A stretch of 64,000 nucleotides of DNA from NCBI GenBank assembly GCA_964020085.1, contig OZ026607.1:20743106-20807105 (forward strand), read 5' to 3'. Both the position numbers and the translations under genes were made by a program. The notes beneath the pieces are model-generated. The model saw only the letters and a program-made list of their open reading frames with translations. It made no database searches and was not told the DNA's origin. Origin of the DNA: Micromussa lordhowensis (taxonomy: Eukaryota; Cnidaria; Anthozoa; Scleractinia; Lobophylliidae). Shown here one piece after another: positions 45,797-59,400 of this stretch (positions are counted from its first letter, which is position 1; each line of letters starts with the position of its first letter).

Positions 45797-47423
45797 TCAG
45801 TCTTTGAACCTGGCTGGGACCTGGGTGAAACGCCCTGTCCTGGTAACCTGGCTCTTCGGTTGGAAGCAGTTCCTTTCACTAGCTGCGAACGTACTTGCTG
45901 GTTGAAGGTCGACCTGGTTCTCGCTGCAAGGTGGGTTTGAAGGTGACTGTTCAGGTGTTGGCATGCTGTCATTACCCTCTGCCAACAATGGAGGTCTGGT
46001 TGCACTGTCGTTGGTTATGTGTGTATCTTTGGGGTCAAGCACTGAAGCCACTACACCCACAGGCGGAGAGGTATTGCCGGCTGAGGGAGTGATTTCACTC
46101 TGCCTTGTTGGTCTGAGATGCTCCCTAGTTCTCTGGTATATTTTCCCTAGAATGTCCACCGTGTAGGTCCGGGGGCGCTCTGTTGGCTGCGGTCTGTTCA
46201 GCACAACTGCTGGTTGCCAGATTCCCTTCAAGGCATTCCAGACAAACACTGGTTCCCGGTTGTTGAGGGGCCTTTTGTCACTACCAGCCTTTCTGACATA
46301 AAATACTGCCTGCTTTTTTGTCGCCTCTGGTTGGCTTTTTGGTGAAGGTCACTATCTGGGTGTTTGGACTTCAGTGCGCTTCTGCTGCTTGGGATTGTTG
46401 TTTGGGGTTTACGTCCAAACAGTAACTCGTGGGGTGATGGGGTCTGGTCAGTAAGGCTGTGTAAGGGCATTTGTTCTCCTCCAGTGCCTTTCTCAAGAGT
46501 GGTTTGCAGGTACCAACTGCTCTTTCTGCTAGGCTGTTTGCTTGATGGGGAACTACAGTGCAGTGTGATGCCACTTTGTTCACATTTTGATCTGAACCTT
46601 TCGCTTATGTACTGAGATCCAAAGTCAGCGATGATAGTGGATGGTAGGCCATATTCTGCCAGGATGCTTGTGAAGTGGTTGCACACAGTATGGCTGGTCA
46701 TGTCATTGAGGAGTCTTATCACCGGGAATCGCGAGTAGTAATCAACGACCATCAAATACTTCTTTCCATTGAATTCGAAGATGTCAGTGCCAAGTTTCTC
46801 CCATGGCCGGGTTGGAAGGTCTGGTTGCATAATGGGTAGTTTGGGTTGAGCTGGCTGGTGCTTCTTTTTCTGTGGCACACTCGCGACAGGGCATCAGCAA
46901 CTGGAATGGATCTCCCTTGCTTGTACTGGACATGGACGTCAAATCGTAGGCATCTTAGGAGTAGCCTCTGCAACCTGCTTGGAGCCTCGTTGATGTATTT
47001 CTTGAAGATTTGCTCCAAGGGGGAGAGGTCGGTTTCAACTGTCACGCTGCGACCGAGCAGGTAATACTTCTCTACCCCATACGTGACAGCCAAGCACTCG
47101 CGCTCAATATTTGAATATCTAGATTCAGCTTCAGTGAGAGACCGAGATGCCATGGCAACAATGTAGTCATTTCCTTGAGGGTCTCACTGTCTCAACCAGG
47201 CTCCAATACCTGTGTGGCTTGCGTCGCACTGAAGAATTGTGGGCGTGGTTGGCTCTGGGTCACAATAGGAGATGAGCTTGGACGAACAGAGTTCTTGCTT
47301 AATCTCATCGAGTGCCTGCTGATGGTGGGGCTCCCAGCTAAAATGGACATGCTTCTTGGTTAGCTCTCAGGTACGTCACCATGACCAGGATGGTCTGGAG
47401 CTCTTTCATGCTTGATGGAGCTC
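45797..47423 (-). pseudogene. Ty3/gypsy-type pol fragment (RT end, RNase H, integrase), broken
   Basis: From high to low coordinates on the minus strand: the end of reverse transcriptase and connection (about 47423-47160, with a stop near the QCDASHTG-type block), RNase H (47153 to about 46880; SNIERECLAVTYGVEKYYL, VADALSR), then integrase core (about 46830-46370; DYYSRF, IIADFGSQY, NSLAERAVG in another frame). The C-terminal part extends to a stop at 45797. The zinc-binding linker between RNase H and integrase seems missing, and frameshifts separate integrase blocks, so it is inactive. The 5' part is replaced by satellite at 47424. Confidence 0.78.
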
Positions 47424-50400
47424 CACTTATGGAGGCGCAAGTTGCAGCAAAATGTTCCTCTATGATTGCACTTTAAGTGCATACTAATTAAGAGATGATG
47501 CGATTTGCGCCAGGGTGTTTTTGAAGCCCGTATAGTCGGCCTAGTTTTTTGAGCATTTTCCCTTCGTCCCCCCTTGGCAAAATCTCAGAAAATTGCCGAT
47601 TTAGGTCTCCTTGGCAAATTTCTCATAACTCGGCTCTACGGGCACTTATGGAGGCGCAAGTTGCAGCAAAATGTTCCTCTATGATTGCAATTTAAGTGCA
47701 TACTAAATAGGAGATGATGCGATTTGCGCCAGGGTGTTTTTGAAGCCCGTATAGTCGGCCTACTTTTTTGAGCATTTTTCCTTGGTCCCCCCTTGGCAAA
47801 ATCTCAGAAAATTGCCGATTTAGGTCTCCTTGGCAAATTTCTCATAACTCGGCTCTACGGGCACTTATGGAGGCGCAAGTTGCAGCAAAATGTTCCTCTA
47901 TGATTGCAATTTAAGTGCATACTAAATACGAGATGATGCGATTTGCGCCAGGGTGTTTTTGAAGCCCGTATAGTCGGCCTACTTTTTTGAGCATTTTTCC
48001 TTGGTCCCCCCTTGGCAAAATCTCAGAAAATTGCCGATTTAGGTCTCCTTGGCAAATTTGTCATAACTCGGCTCTACGGGCACTTATGGAGGCGCAAGTT
48101 GCAGCAAAATGTTCCTCTATGATTGCACTTTAAGTGCATACTAATTAGGAAATGATGCGATTTGCGCCAGGGTGTTTGTGAAGCCCGTATAGTCGGCCTA
48201 CTTTTTGGAGCATTTTCCCTTGGTCCCCCTTTGGCAAAACCTCAGAAAATGGCCGATTTAGGTCTCATTGGCAAATTTGTCATAACTCGGCTCTACGGGC
48301 ACTTATGGAGGCGCAAGTTGCAGCAAAATGTTCCTCTATGATTGCACTTTAAGTGCATACTAATTAAGAGATGATGCGATATGCGTCAGCGTGTTTTTGA
48401 AGCCCGTATAGTCGGCCTACTTTTTTGAGCATTTTCCCTTGGTCCCCCCTTTGCAAAATCTCAGAAAATGGCCGATTTAGGTCTCCTTGGCAAATGTTTC
48501 ATAACTCGGCTCTACGGGCACTTATGGAGGCGCAAGTTGCAGCAAAATGTTCCTCTATGATTGCACTTTAAGTGCATACTAATTAAGAGATGATGCGATA
48601 TGCGTCAGCGTGTTTTTGAAGCCCGTATAGTCGGCCTACTTTTTTGAGCATTTTCCCTTGGTCCCCCCTTGGCAAAATCTCAGAAAATGGCCGATTTAGG
48701 TCTCCTTGGCAAATGTTTCATAACTCGGCTCTACGGGCACTTATGGAGAAGCAAAACGCAGCAAAATGTTTCTCTATGATTGCACTTTAAGTGGGTACTA
48801 ATTTCGAGATGATGCGATCTGCGCCAGGGTGTTTTTGAAGCCCGTATAGTCGGCCTACTTTTTTTAACAATTTTCCCTTGGTCCCCCCTTGGCAAAATCT
48901 CAGAAAATGGCCGATTTAGGTCTCCTTGGCAAATTTGTCATAACTCGGCTCTACGGGCACTTATGGAGGCGCAAGTTGCAGCAAAATTTTGCTCTATGAT
49001 TGCACTTTAAGTGCATACTAATTAGGAGATGATGCGATTTGCGCCAGGGTGTTTTTGAAGCCCGTATAGTGGGCCTACTATTTTAAGCATTTTCCATTGG
49101 TCCTCCCTTGGCAAAATCTCAGAAAATGGCCGATTTAGGCCTCCTTGGCAAATTTGTCATAACTCGGCTCTACGGGCACTTATGGAGGCGCAAGTTGCAG
49201 CAAAATGTTCCTTTATGATTGCACTTTAAATGCATACTAATTAGGAGATGATGCGATTTGGGCCAGGGTGTTTTTGAAGCCCGTATAGTCGGCCTACTTT
49301 TTTGAGCATTTTCCCTTGGTCCCCCCTTGGCAAAATCTCAGAAAATGGCCAATTTAGGTCTCCTTGGCAAATTTGTCATAACTCGGCTCTATGGGCACTT
49401 ATGGACGCGCAAGTTGCAGCAAAATGTTCCTCTATGATTGCACTTTAAGTGCATACTAATTAAGAGATGATGCAATTTGGGCCAGGGTGCTTTTGAAGCC
49501 CGTATAGTCGGCCTACTTTTTTGAGCATTTTTCCTTGGTCCCCCCTTGGCAAAATCTCAGAAAATGGCCGATTTAGGTCTCCTTGGCAAATTTGTCATAA
49601 CTCGGCTCTACGGGCACTTATGGAGGCGCAAGTTGCAGCAAAATGTTCCTTTATGATTGCACTTTAAGTGCATACTAATTAGGAGATGATGCGGTTTGCG
49701 CCAGGGTGTTTTTGAAGCCCGTATAGTCCGCCTACTTTTTTGAGCATTTTCCCTTGGTCCCCGCTTGGTAAAATCTCAGAAAATGGCCGATTTAGGTCTC
49801 CTTGGCAAATTTGTCATAACTCGGCTCTACGGGCACTTATAGAGGCGCAAGTTGCAGCAAAATGTTCCTCTATGATTGCACTTTACGTGCACACTAATTA
49901 GGAGATGATGCGATTTACGCCAGGGTGTTTTTGAAGCCCGTATAGTCGGCCTAATTTTTTGAGCATTTTCCCTTGGTCCCCCTTTGGAAAAATCTCAGAA
50001 AATGGCCGATTTGGGTCATATTGCACTTTACGTGCATACTAGGTAAGAGATGATGCGATTTACGCCAGGGTGTTTTTAAAGCCCGTATAGTCTGCCTACT
50101 TTTTTGAGCATTTTCCATTGGTCCCCCCTTGGCAAAATCTCAGAAAATGGCCGATTTAGGTCTGCTTGGCAAATTTGTCATAACTCGGCTCTACGGGCAC
50201 TTATGGAGGCGCAAGTTGCAGCAAAATTTTCCTCTATGATTGCACTTTAAGTGCATACTAATTAGGAGATGATGCCATTTGCGCCAGGGTGTTTTTGAAG
50301 CCCGTATAGTTGGCCGACGTTTTTGAGCATTTTCCCTTGGTCCCCCCTTGGAAAAATCTCAGAAAATGGCCGATTTGGGTCTCCTTGGCAAATTTGTCAT

Positions 50401-53400
50401 AACTCGGCTCTACGGGCCCTTATGGAGGCGCAAGTTGCAGCAAAATTTTCCTCTATGATTGCACTTTAAGTACATACTAATTAGGAGATGATGCGATTTG
50501 CGCCAGGGTGTTTTTGAAGCCCGTATAGTCGGCCTACTTTTTTTAGCCTTTTTTCTTGGTCCCCCCTTGGCAAAATCTCAGAAAATGGCCGATCTAGGTC
50601 TCCTTGGCAAATTTGTCATAACTCGGCTCTACGGGCACTTATGGAGGCGCAAGTTGCAGCAAAATGTTCCTCTATGATTGCACTTTAAGTGCATACTAAT
50701 TAGGAGATGATGCGATTTGCGCCAGGGTGTTTTTGAAGCCCGTATAGTCTGCCTACTTTTTTGAGCATTTTCCCTTGGTCCCCCCTTGGCAAAATCTCAG
50801 AAAATGGCCGATTTAGGTCTCCTTGGCAAATTTGTCATAACTCGGCTCTACGGGCACTTATGGAGGCGCAAGTTGCAGGAAAATGTTCCTCTATGATTGC
50901 ACTTTAAGTGCATACTAATTAGGAGATGATGCCATTTGCGCCAGGGTGTTTTTGAAGCCCGTATAGTCGGCCGACGTTTTTGAGCATTTTCCCTTGGTCC
51001 CCCCTTGGCAAAATCTCAGAAAATGGCTGATTTAGGTCTCCTTGGCAAATTTGTCATAACTCGGCTCTACGGGCACTTATTGAGGCGCAAGTTGCAGGAA
51101 AATGTTTCTCTATGATTGCACTTTAAGTGCATACTAATTAGGAGATGATGCCATTTGCGCCAGGGTGTTTTTGAAGCCCGTATAGTTTGCCGACGTTTTT
51201 GAGCATTTTGCCTTGATCCCCCCTTGGCAAAATCTCAGAAAATGGCTGATTTAGGTCTCCTTCGCAAAATTGTCATAACTCGGCTCTACCGGCACTTATG
51301 GAGGCTCAAGTTGCAGCAAAATGTTCCTCTATGATTGCACTTTAAGTGCATACCAATTAAGAGATGATGCGATTTGCGTCAGGGTGTTTTTGAAGCCCGT
51401 ATAGTCGCCCTACTTTTTTGAGCATTTTCCCTTGGTCCCCCCTTGGAAAAATCTCAGAAAATGGCCGATTTGGGTCATATTGCACTTTACGTGCATACTA
51501 GGTAAGAGATGATGCGATTTACGCCAGGGTGTTTTTAAAGCCCGTATAGTCTGCCTACTTTTTTGAGCATTTTCCATTGGTCCCCCCTTGGCAAAATCTC
51601 AGAAAATGGCCGATTTAGGTCTCCTTGGCAAATTTGTCATAACTCGACTCTACGGGCACTTATGGAGGCGCAAGTTGCAGCAAAATGTTCCTCTATGATT
51701 GCACTTTAAGTACATACTAATTAGGAGATGATGCGATTATCGCCAGGGTGTTTTTGAAGCCCGTATAGTCGCCCTACTTTTTTGAGCATTTTCCCTTGGT
51801 CCCCCCTTGGAAAAATCTCAGAAAATGGCCGATTTGGGTCATATTGCACTTTACGTGCATACTAGGTAAGAGATGATGCGATTTACGCCAGGGTGTTTTT
51901 AAAGCCCGTATAGTCTGCCTACTTTTTTGAGCATTTTCCATTGGTCCCCCCTTGGCAAAATCTCAGAAAATGGCCGATTTAGGTCTCCTTGGCAAATTTG
52001 TCATAACTCGGCTCTACGGGCACTTATGGAGGCGCAAGTTGCAGCAAAATGTTCCTCTATGATTGCACTTTAAGTACATACTAATTAGGAGATGATGCGA
52101 TTTGCGCCAGGGTGTTTTTGAAGCCCGTATAGTCGGCCTTCTTTTTTGAGCATTTTCCCTTGGTCCCCCTTTGGCAAAATCTCAGAAAATGACCAATCTA
52201 GGTCTCCTTGGCAAATTTGTCATAACTCGGCTCTACGGGCACTTATGGAGGCGCAAGTTGCAGCAAAATGTTCCTCTATGATTGCACTTTAAGTGCATAC
52301 TAATTAGGAGATGATGCTTTTTGCGCCAGGGTGTTTTTGAAGCCCGTATAGTCGGCCTACTTTTTTGAGCATTTTTCCTTGTTCCCCCCTTGGCAAAATC
52401 TCAGAAAATGGCCAATTTAGGTCTCCTTGGAAAATTTGTCATAACTCGGCTCTACGGGCACTTATAGAGGTGCAAGTTGCAGCAAAATGTTCCTCTATGA
52501 TTGCACTTTAAGAGCATACTAATTACGAGATGATGCGATTTGCGCTAGGGTGTTTTTGAAGCCCGTATAGTCGGCCTAGTTTTTTGAGCATTTTCCCTTC
52601 GTCCCCCCTTGGCAAAATCTCAGAAAATGGCCGATTTAGGTCTCCTTGGCAAATTTGTCATAACTCGGCTCTACGGGCACTTATGGAGGCGCAAGTTGCA
52701 GCAAAATTTTGCTCTATGATTGCACTTTAAGTGCATACTAATTAAGAGATGATGCGATTTGCGCCAGGGTGTTTTTGAAGCCCGTATAGTCGGCCTACTA
52801 TTTTAAGCATTATAGAGGTGCAAGTTGCAGCAAAATGTTCCTCTATGATTGCACTTTAAGAGCATACTAATTACGAGATGATGCGATTTGCGCTAGGGTG
52901 TTTTTGAAGCCCGTATAGTCGGCCTAGTTTTTTGAGCATTTTCCCTTCGTCCCCCCTTGGCAAAATCTCAGAAAATGGCCGATTTAAGTCTCCTTGGCAA
53001 ATTTGACATAACTCGGCTCTACGGGCACTTATGGAGGCGCAAGTTGCAGCAAAATTTTGCTCTATGATTGCACATTAAGTGCATACTAATTAAGAGATGA
53101 TGCGATTTGCGCCAGGGTGTTTTTGAAGCCCGTATAGTCGGCCTACTATTTTAGGCATTTTCCATTGGTCCTCCCTTGGCAAAATCTCAGAAAATGGCCG
53201 ATTTAGGCCTCCTTGGCAAATTTGTCATAACTCGGCTCTACGGGTACTTATGGAGGCGCAAGTTGCAGCAAAATGTTGCTTTATGATTGCACTTTAAATG
53301 CATACTAATTAGGAGATGATGCGATTTGGGCCAGGGTGTTTTTGAAGCCCGTATAGTCGGCCTACTTTTTTGAGCATTTTCCCTTGGTCCCCCCTTGGCA

Positions 53401-56400
53401 AAATCTCAGAAAATGGCCAATTTAGGTCTCCTTGGCAAATTTGTCATAACTCGGCTCTACGGGCACTTATGAAGGCGCAAGTTGCAGCAAAATGTTCCTC
53501 TATGATTGCACTTTAACTGCATACTAATTAGGAGATGATGCGATTTGCGCCAGGGTGTTTTTGAAGCCCGTATAGTCGGCCTACTTTTTTGAGCATTTTC
53601 CCTTGGTCCCCCCATGGCAAAATCTCAGAAAATGGCCGATTTAGGTCTCCTTGGCAAATTTGTCATAACTCGGCTCTACGGGCACTTATGGAGGCGCAAG
53701 TTGCAGCAAAATGTTGGTCTATGATTGCACGTTAAGTGCATACTAATTAGGAGATGATGCGATTTGCGCCAGGGTGTTTTTGAAGCCCGTATAGTCGGCC
53801 TACTATTTTAAGCATTTTCCATTGGTCCTCCCTTGGCAAAATCTCAGAAAATGGCCGATTTAGGCCTCCTTGGCAAATTTGTCATAACTCGGCTCTAAGG
53901 GCACTTATGGAGGCGCAAGTTGCAGCAAAATGTTCCTCTATGATTGCACTTTAAGTGCATACTAATTAGGAGATGATGCTTTTTGCGACAGAGTGTTTTT
54001 GAAGCCCGTATAGTCGGCCTACTTTTTTGAGCATTTTTCCTTGGTCCCCAATTGGCAAAATCTCAGAAAATGGCCGATTTAGGTCTCCTTGGCAAATTTG
54101 TCATAACTCGGGTCTACGTGCACTTATGGAGGCGCAAGTTGCAGCAAAATGTTCCTCTATGATTGCACTTTAAGTGCTTACTAATTAGGAGATGATGCTT
54201 TTTGCGCCAGGGTGTTTTTGAAGCCCGTATAGTCGGCCTACTTTTTTGAGCATTTTTCCTTGGTCCCCCCTTGGCAAAATCTCAGAAAATGGCCAATTTA
54301 GGTCTCCTTGGAAAATTTGTCATAACTCGGCTCTACGGGCACTTATAGAGGTGCAAGTTGCAGCAAAATGTTCCTCTATGATTGCACTTGAAGAGCATAC
54401 TAATTACGAGATGATGCGATTTGCGCTAGGGTGTTTTTGAAGCCCGTATAGTCGGCCTAGTTTTTTGAGCATTTTCCCTTCGTCCCCCCTTGGCAAAATC
54501 TCAGAAAACGGCCGATTTAGGTCTCCTTGGCAAATTTGTCATAACTCGGCTCTACGGGCACTTATGGAGGCGCAAGTTGCAGCAAAATTTTGCTCTATGA
54601 TTGCACTTTAAGTGCATACTAATTAAGAGATGATGCGATTTGCGCCAGGGTGTTTTTGAAGCCCGTATAGTCGGCCTACTATTTTAAGCATTTTCCATTG
54701 GTCCTCCCTTGGCAAAATCTCAGAAAATGGCCGATTTAGGCCTCCTTGGCAAATTTGTCATAACTCGGCTCTACGGGTACTTATGGAGGCGCAAGTTGCA
54801 GCAAAATGTTGCTTTATGATTGCACTTTAAATGCATACTAATTAGGAGATGATGCGATTTGGGCCAGGGTGTTTTTGAAGCCCGTATAGTCGGCCTACTT
54901 TTTTGAGCATTTTCCCTTGGTCCCCCCTTGGCAAAATCTCAGAAAATGGCCAATTTAGGTCTCCTTGGCAAATTTGTCATAACTCGGCTCTACGGGCACT
55001 TATGGAGGCGCAAGTTGCAGCAAAATGTTGGTCTATGATTGCACGTTAAGTGCATACTAATTAGGAGATGATGCGATTTGCGCCAGGGTGTTTTTGAAGC
55101 CCGTATAGTCGGCCTACTATTTTAAGCATTTTCCATTGGTCCTCCCTTGGCAAAATCTCAGAAAATGGCCGATTTAGGCCTCCTTGGCAAATTTGTCATA
55201 ACTCGGCTCTACGGGCACTTATGGAGGCGCAAGTTGCAGCAAAATGTTCCTCTATGATTGCACTTTAAGTGCATACAAATTAGGAGATGATGCTATTTGG
55301 GCCAGGGTGCTTTTGAAGCCCGTATAGTTTGCCTACTTTTTTGAGCATTTTCCATTGGTCCCCCCTTGGCAAACTCTCAGAAAATGGCCGATTTAGGTCT
55401 CCTTGGCAAATTTGTCATAACTCGGCTCTACGGGCACTTATGGAGGCGCAAGTTGCAGCAAAATGTTCCTCTATGATGGCACTTTAAGTGCATACTAATT
55501 AGGAGATGATGCGATTTGCGCCAGGGTGTTTTTGAAGCCCGTATAGTCGGCCTACTTTTATGAGCATTTTCCCTTGGTCACCCCTTGGCAAAATCTCACA
55601 AAATGGCCGATTTAGGTCTCCTTGGCAAATTTGTCATAACTCGGTTCTACGGGCAGTTATGGAGGCGCAAGGTGCAGCAAAATGTTCCTCTATGATTGCA
55701 CTTTAAGTGCATACTACTTAGGAGACGATGCTCTTTGCGCCAGGGTGTTTTCGAAGCCCGTATAGTCGGCCTACTTTTTTGAGCATTTTCCCTTGGTCCC
55801 CCCTTGGCCAAATCTCAGAAAATGGCCGATTTAGGTCTCCTTGGCAAATTTGTCATAACTGGGCTCTACGGGCACTTATGGAGGCGCAAGTTGCAGCAAA
55901 ATGTTCCTCTATGATTGCACTTTAAGTGCATACTAATTAGGAGATGATGCTTTTTGCGCCAGGGTGTTTTTGAAGCCCGTATAGTCGGCCTACTTTTTTG
56001 AGCATTTTTCCTTGGTCCCCCATTGGCAAAATCTCAGAAAATGGCCGATTTAGGTCTCCTTGGCAAATTTGTCATAACTCGGCTCTACGGGCACTTATGG
56101 AGGCGCACGTTGCAGCAAAATGTTCCTCTATGATTGCACTTTAAGTGCATACTAATTAGGAGATGATGCTTTTTGCGCCAGGGTGTTTTTGAAGCCCGTA
56201 TAGTCGGCCTACTTTTTTGAGCATTTTCCATTGGTCCTCCCTTGGCAAAATCTCAGAAAACGGCCGATTTAGGCCTCCTTGGCAAATTTGTCATAACTCG
56301 GCTCTATGGGCACTTATGGAGGCGCAAGTTGCAGCAAAATGTTCCTCTATGATTGCACTTTAAGTGCATGCAAATTAGGAGATGATGCTATTTGGGCCAG

Positions 56401-59400
56401 GGTGCTTTTGAAGCCTGTATAGTTTGCCTACTTTTTTGAGCATTTTCCATTGGTCCCCCCTTGGCAAAATCTCAGAAAATGGCCGATTTAGGTCTCCTTG
56501 GCAAATATGTCATAACTCGGCTCTACGGGCACTTATGGAGGCGCAAGTTGCAGCAAAATGTTCCTCTATGATGGCACTTTAAGTGCATACTAATTAAAAG
56601 ATGATGCGATTTGCGCCAGGGTGTTTTTGAAGCCCGTATAGTCGGCCAACTTTTATGAGCATTTTCCCTTGGTCACCCCTTGGCAAAATCTCACAAAATG
56701 GCCGATTTAGGTCTCCTTGGCAAATTTGTCATAACTCGGCTCTACGGGCACTTATGGAGGCGCAAGTTGCAGCAAAATGTTGGTCTATGATTGCACGTTA
56801 AGTGCATACTAATTAGGAGATGATGCGATTTGCGCCAGGGTGTTTTTGAAGCCCGTATAGTCGGCCTACTATTTTAAGCATTTTTCATTGGTCCTCCCTT
56901 GGCAAAATCTCAGAAAATGGCCGATTTAGGCCTCCTTGGCAAATTTGTCATAACTCGGCTCTACGGGCACTTATGGAGGCGCAAGTTGCAGTAAAATGTT
57001 CCTCTATGATTGCACTTTAAGTGCATACAAATTAGGAGATGATGCTATTTGGGCCAGGGTGCTTTTGAAGCCCGTATAGTTTGCCTACTTTTTTGAGCAT
57101 TTTCCCTTGGTCCCCCCTTGGCAAAATCTCAGAAAATGGCCGATTTTGGTCTCCTTGGCAAATTTGTCATAACTCGGCTCTACGGGCACTTATGGAGGCG
57201 CAAAATGCAGCAAAATGTTCCTCTATGATTGCACTTTACGTGCATACTAATTAGGAGATGATGCGATTTGCGCCAGGGTGTTTTTGAAGCCCGTATAGTC
57301 GGCCTACTTTTATGAGCATTTTCCCTTGGTCACCCCTTGGCAAAATCTCACAAAATGGCCGATTTAGGTCTCCTTGGCAAATTTGTCATAACTCGGCTCT
57401 ACGGGCACTTATGGAGGCGCAAGGTGCAGCAAAATGTTCCTCTATGATTGCACTTTAAGTGCATACTACTTAGGAGACAATGCTCTTTGCGCCAGGGTGT
57501 TTTTGAAGCCCGTATAGTCGGCCTACTTTTTTGAGCATTTTCCCTTGGTCCCCCTTTGGCCAAATCTCAGAAAATGGCCGATTTAGGTCTCCTTGGCAAA
57601 TTTGTCATAACTCGGCTCTACGGGCACTTAGGCGCAAAAATGCAGCAAAATGTTCCTCTATGATTGCACTTTACGTGCATACTAGTTAAGAGATGATGGA
57701 ATTTGCGCCAGGGTGTTTTTAAAGCCCGTATAGTCTGCCTACTTTTTTGAGCATTTTCCATTGGTCCCCCCTTGGCAAAATCTCAGAAAATGGCCGATTT
57801 AGGTCTCCTTGGCAAATTTGTCATAACTCGGCTCTACGGGCACTTATGGAGGCGCAAGTTGCAGCAAAATGTTCCTCTATGATTGCACTTTAAGTGCATA
57901 CTAATTAGGAGATGATGCTTTTTGCGCCAGGGTGTTTTTTAAGCCCGTATAGTCGGCCTACTTTTTTGAGCATTTTCCATTGGTCCTCCCTTGGCAAAAT
58001 CTCAGAAAACGGCCGATTTAGGCCTCCTTGGCAAATTTGTCATAACTCGGCTCTATGGGCACTTATGGAGGCGCAAGTTGCAGCAAAATGTTCCTCTATG
58101 ATTGCACTTTAAGTGCATACTAATTAGGAGATGATGCGATTTGCGCCAGGGTGTTTTTGAAGCCCGTATAGTCGGCCTACTTTTTTGAGCATTTTCCCTT
58201 GGTCCCCCCATGGCAAAATCTCAGAAAATGGCCGATTTAGGTCTCCTTGGCAAATTTGTCATAACTCGGCTCTACGGGCACTTATGGAGGCGCAAGTTGC
58301 AGCAGAATGTTGGTCTATGATTGCACGTTAAGTGCATACTAATTAGGAGATGATGCGATTTGCGCCAGGGTGTTTTTGAAGCCCGTATAGTCGGCCTACT
58401 ATTTTAAGCATTTTCCATTGGTCCTCCCTTGGCAAAATCTCAGAAAATGGCCGATTTAGGCCTCCTTGGCAAATTTGTCATAACTCGGCTCTACGGGCAC
58501 TTATGGAGGCGCAAGTTGCAGCAAAATGTTCCTCTATGATTGCACTTTAAGTGCATACAAATTAGGAGATGATGCTATTTGGGCCAGGGTGCTTTTGAAG
58601 CCTGTATAGTTTGCCTACTTTTTTGAGCATTTTCCTTGGTCCCCCCTTGGCAAAATCTCAGAAAATGGCCGATTTAGGTCTCCTTGGGAAATTTGTCATA
58701 ACTCGGCTCTACGGGCACTTATGGAGGCGCAAAATGCAGCAAAATGTTCCTCTATGATTGCACTTTGCGTGCATACTAGTTAAGAGATGATGGGATTTGC
58801 GCCAGGGTGTTTTTAAAGCCCGTATAGTCGGCCTACTTTTTTGAGCATTTTTCCTTGGTCCCCCATTGGCAAAATCTCAGAAAATGGCCGATTTAGGTCT
58901 CCTTGGCAAATTTGTCATAACTCGGCTCTACGGGCACTTATGGAGGCGCAAGTTGCAGCAAAATGTTCCTCTATGATTGCTCTTTAAGTGCATACTAACT
59001 AGGAGATGATGCTTTTTGCGCCAGGGTGTTTTTGAAGCCCGTATAATCGGCCTACTTTTATGAGCATTTTCCCTTGGTCACCCCTTGGCAAAATCTCACA
59101 AAATGGCCGATTTAGGTCTCCTTGGCAAATTTGTCATAACTCGGCTCTACGGGCACTTATGGAGGTGCAAGGTGCAGCAAAATGTTCCTCTATGATTGCA
59201 CTTTAAGTGCAGACTACTTAGGAGACGATGCTCTTTGCGCCAGGGTGTTTTTGAAGCCCGTATAGTCGGCCTACTTTTTTGAGCATTTTCCCTTGGTCCC
59301 CCCTTGGCCAAATCTTAGAAAATGGCCGATTTAGGTCTCCTTGGCAAATTTGTCATAACTCGGCTCTACGGGCACTTATGGAGCGCAAAATGCAGCAAAA

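Noticed and set aside
45797..47153. Working retrotransposon
   Set aside because: Integrase blocks are in different frames, the zinc-binding linker is missing, and the 5' half is replaced by satellite.
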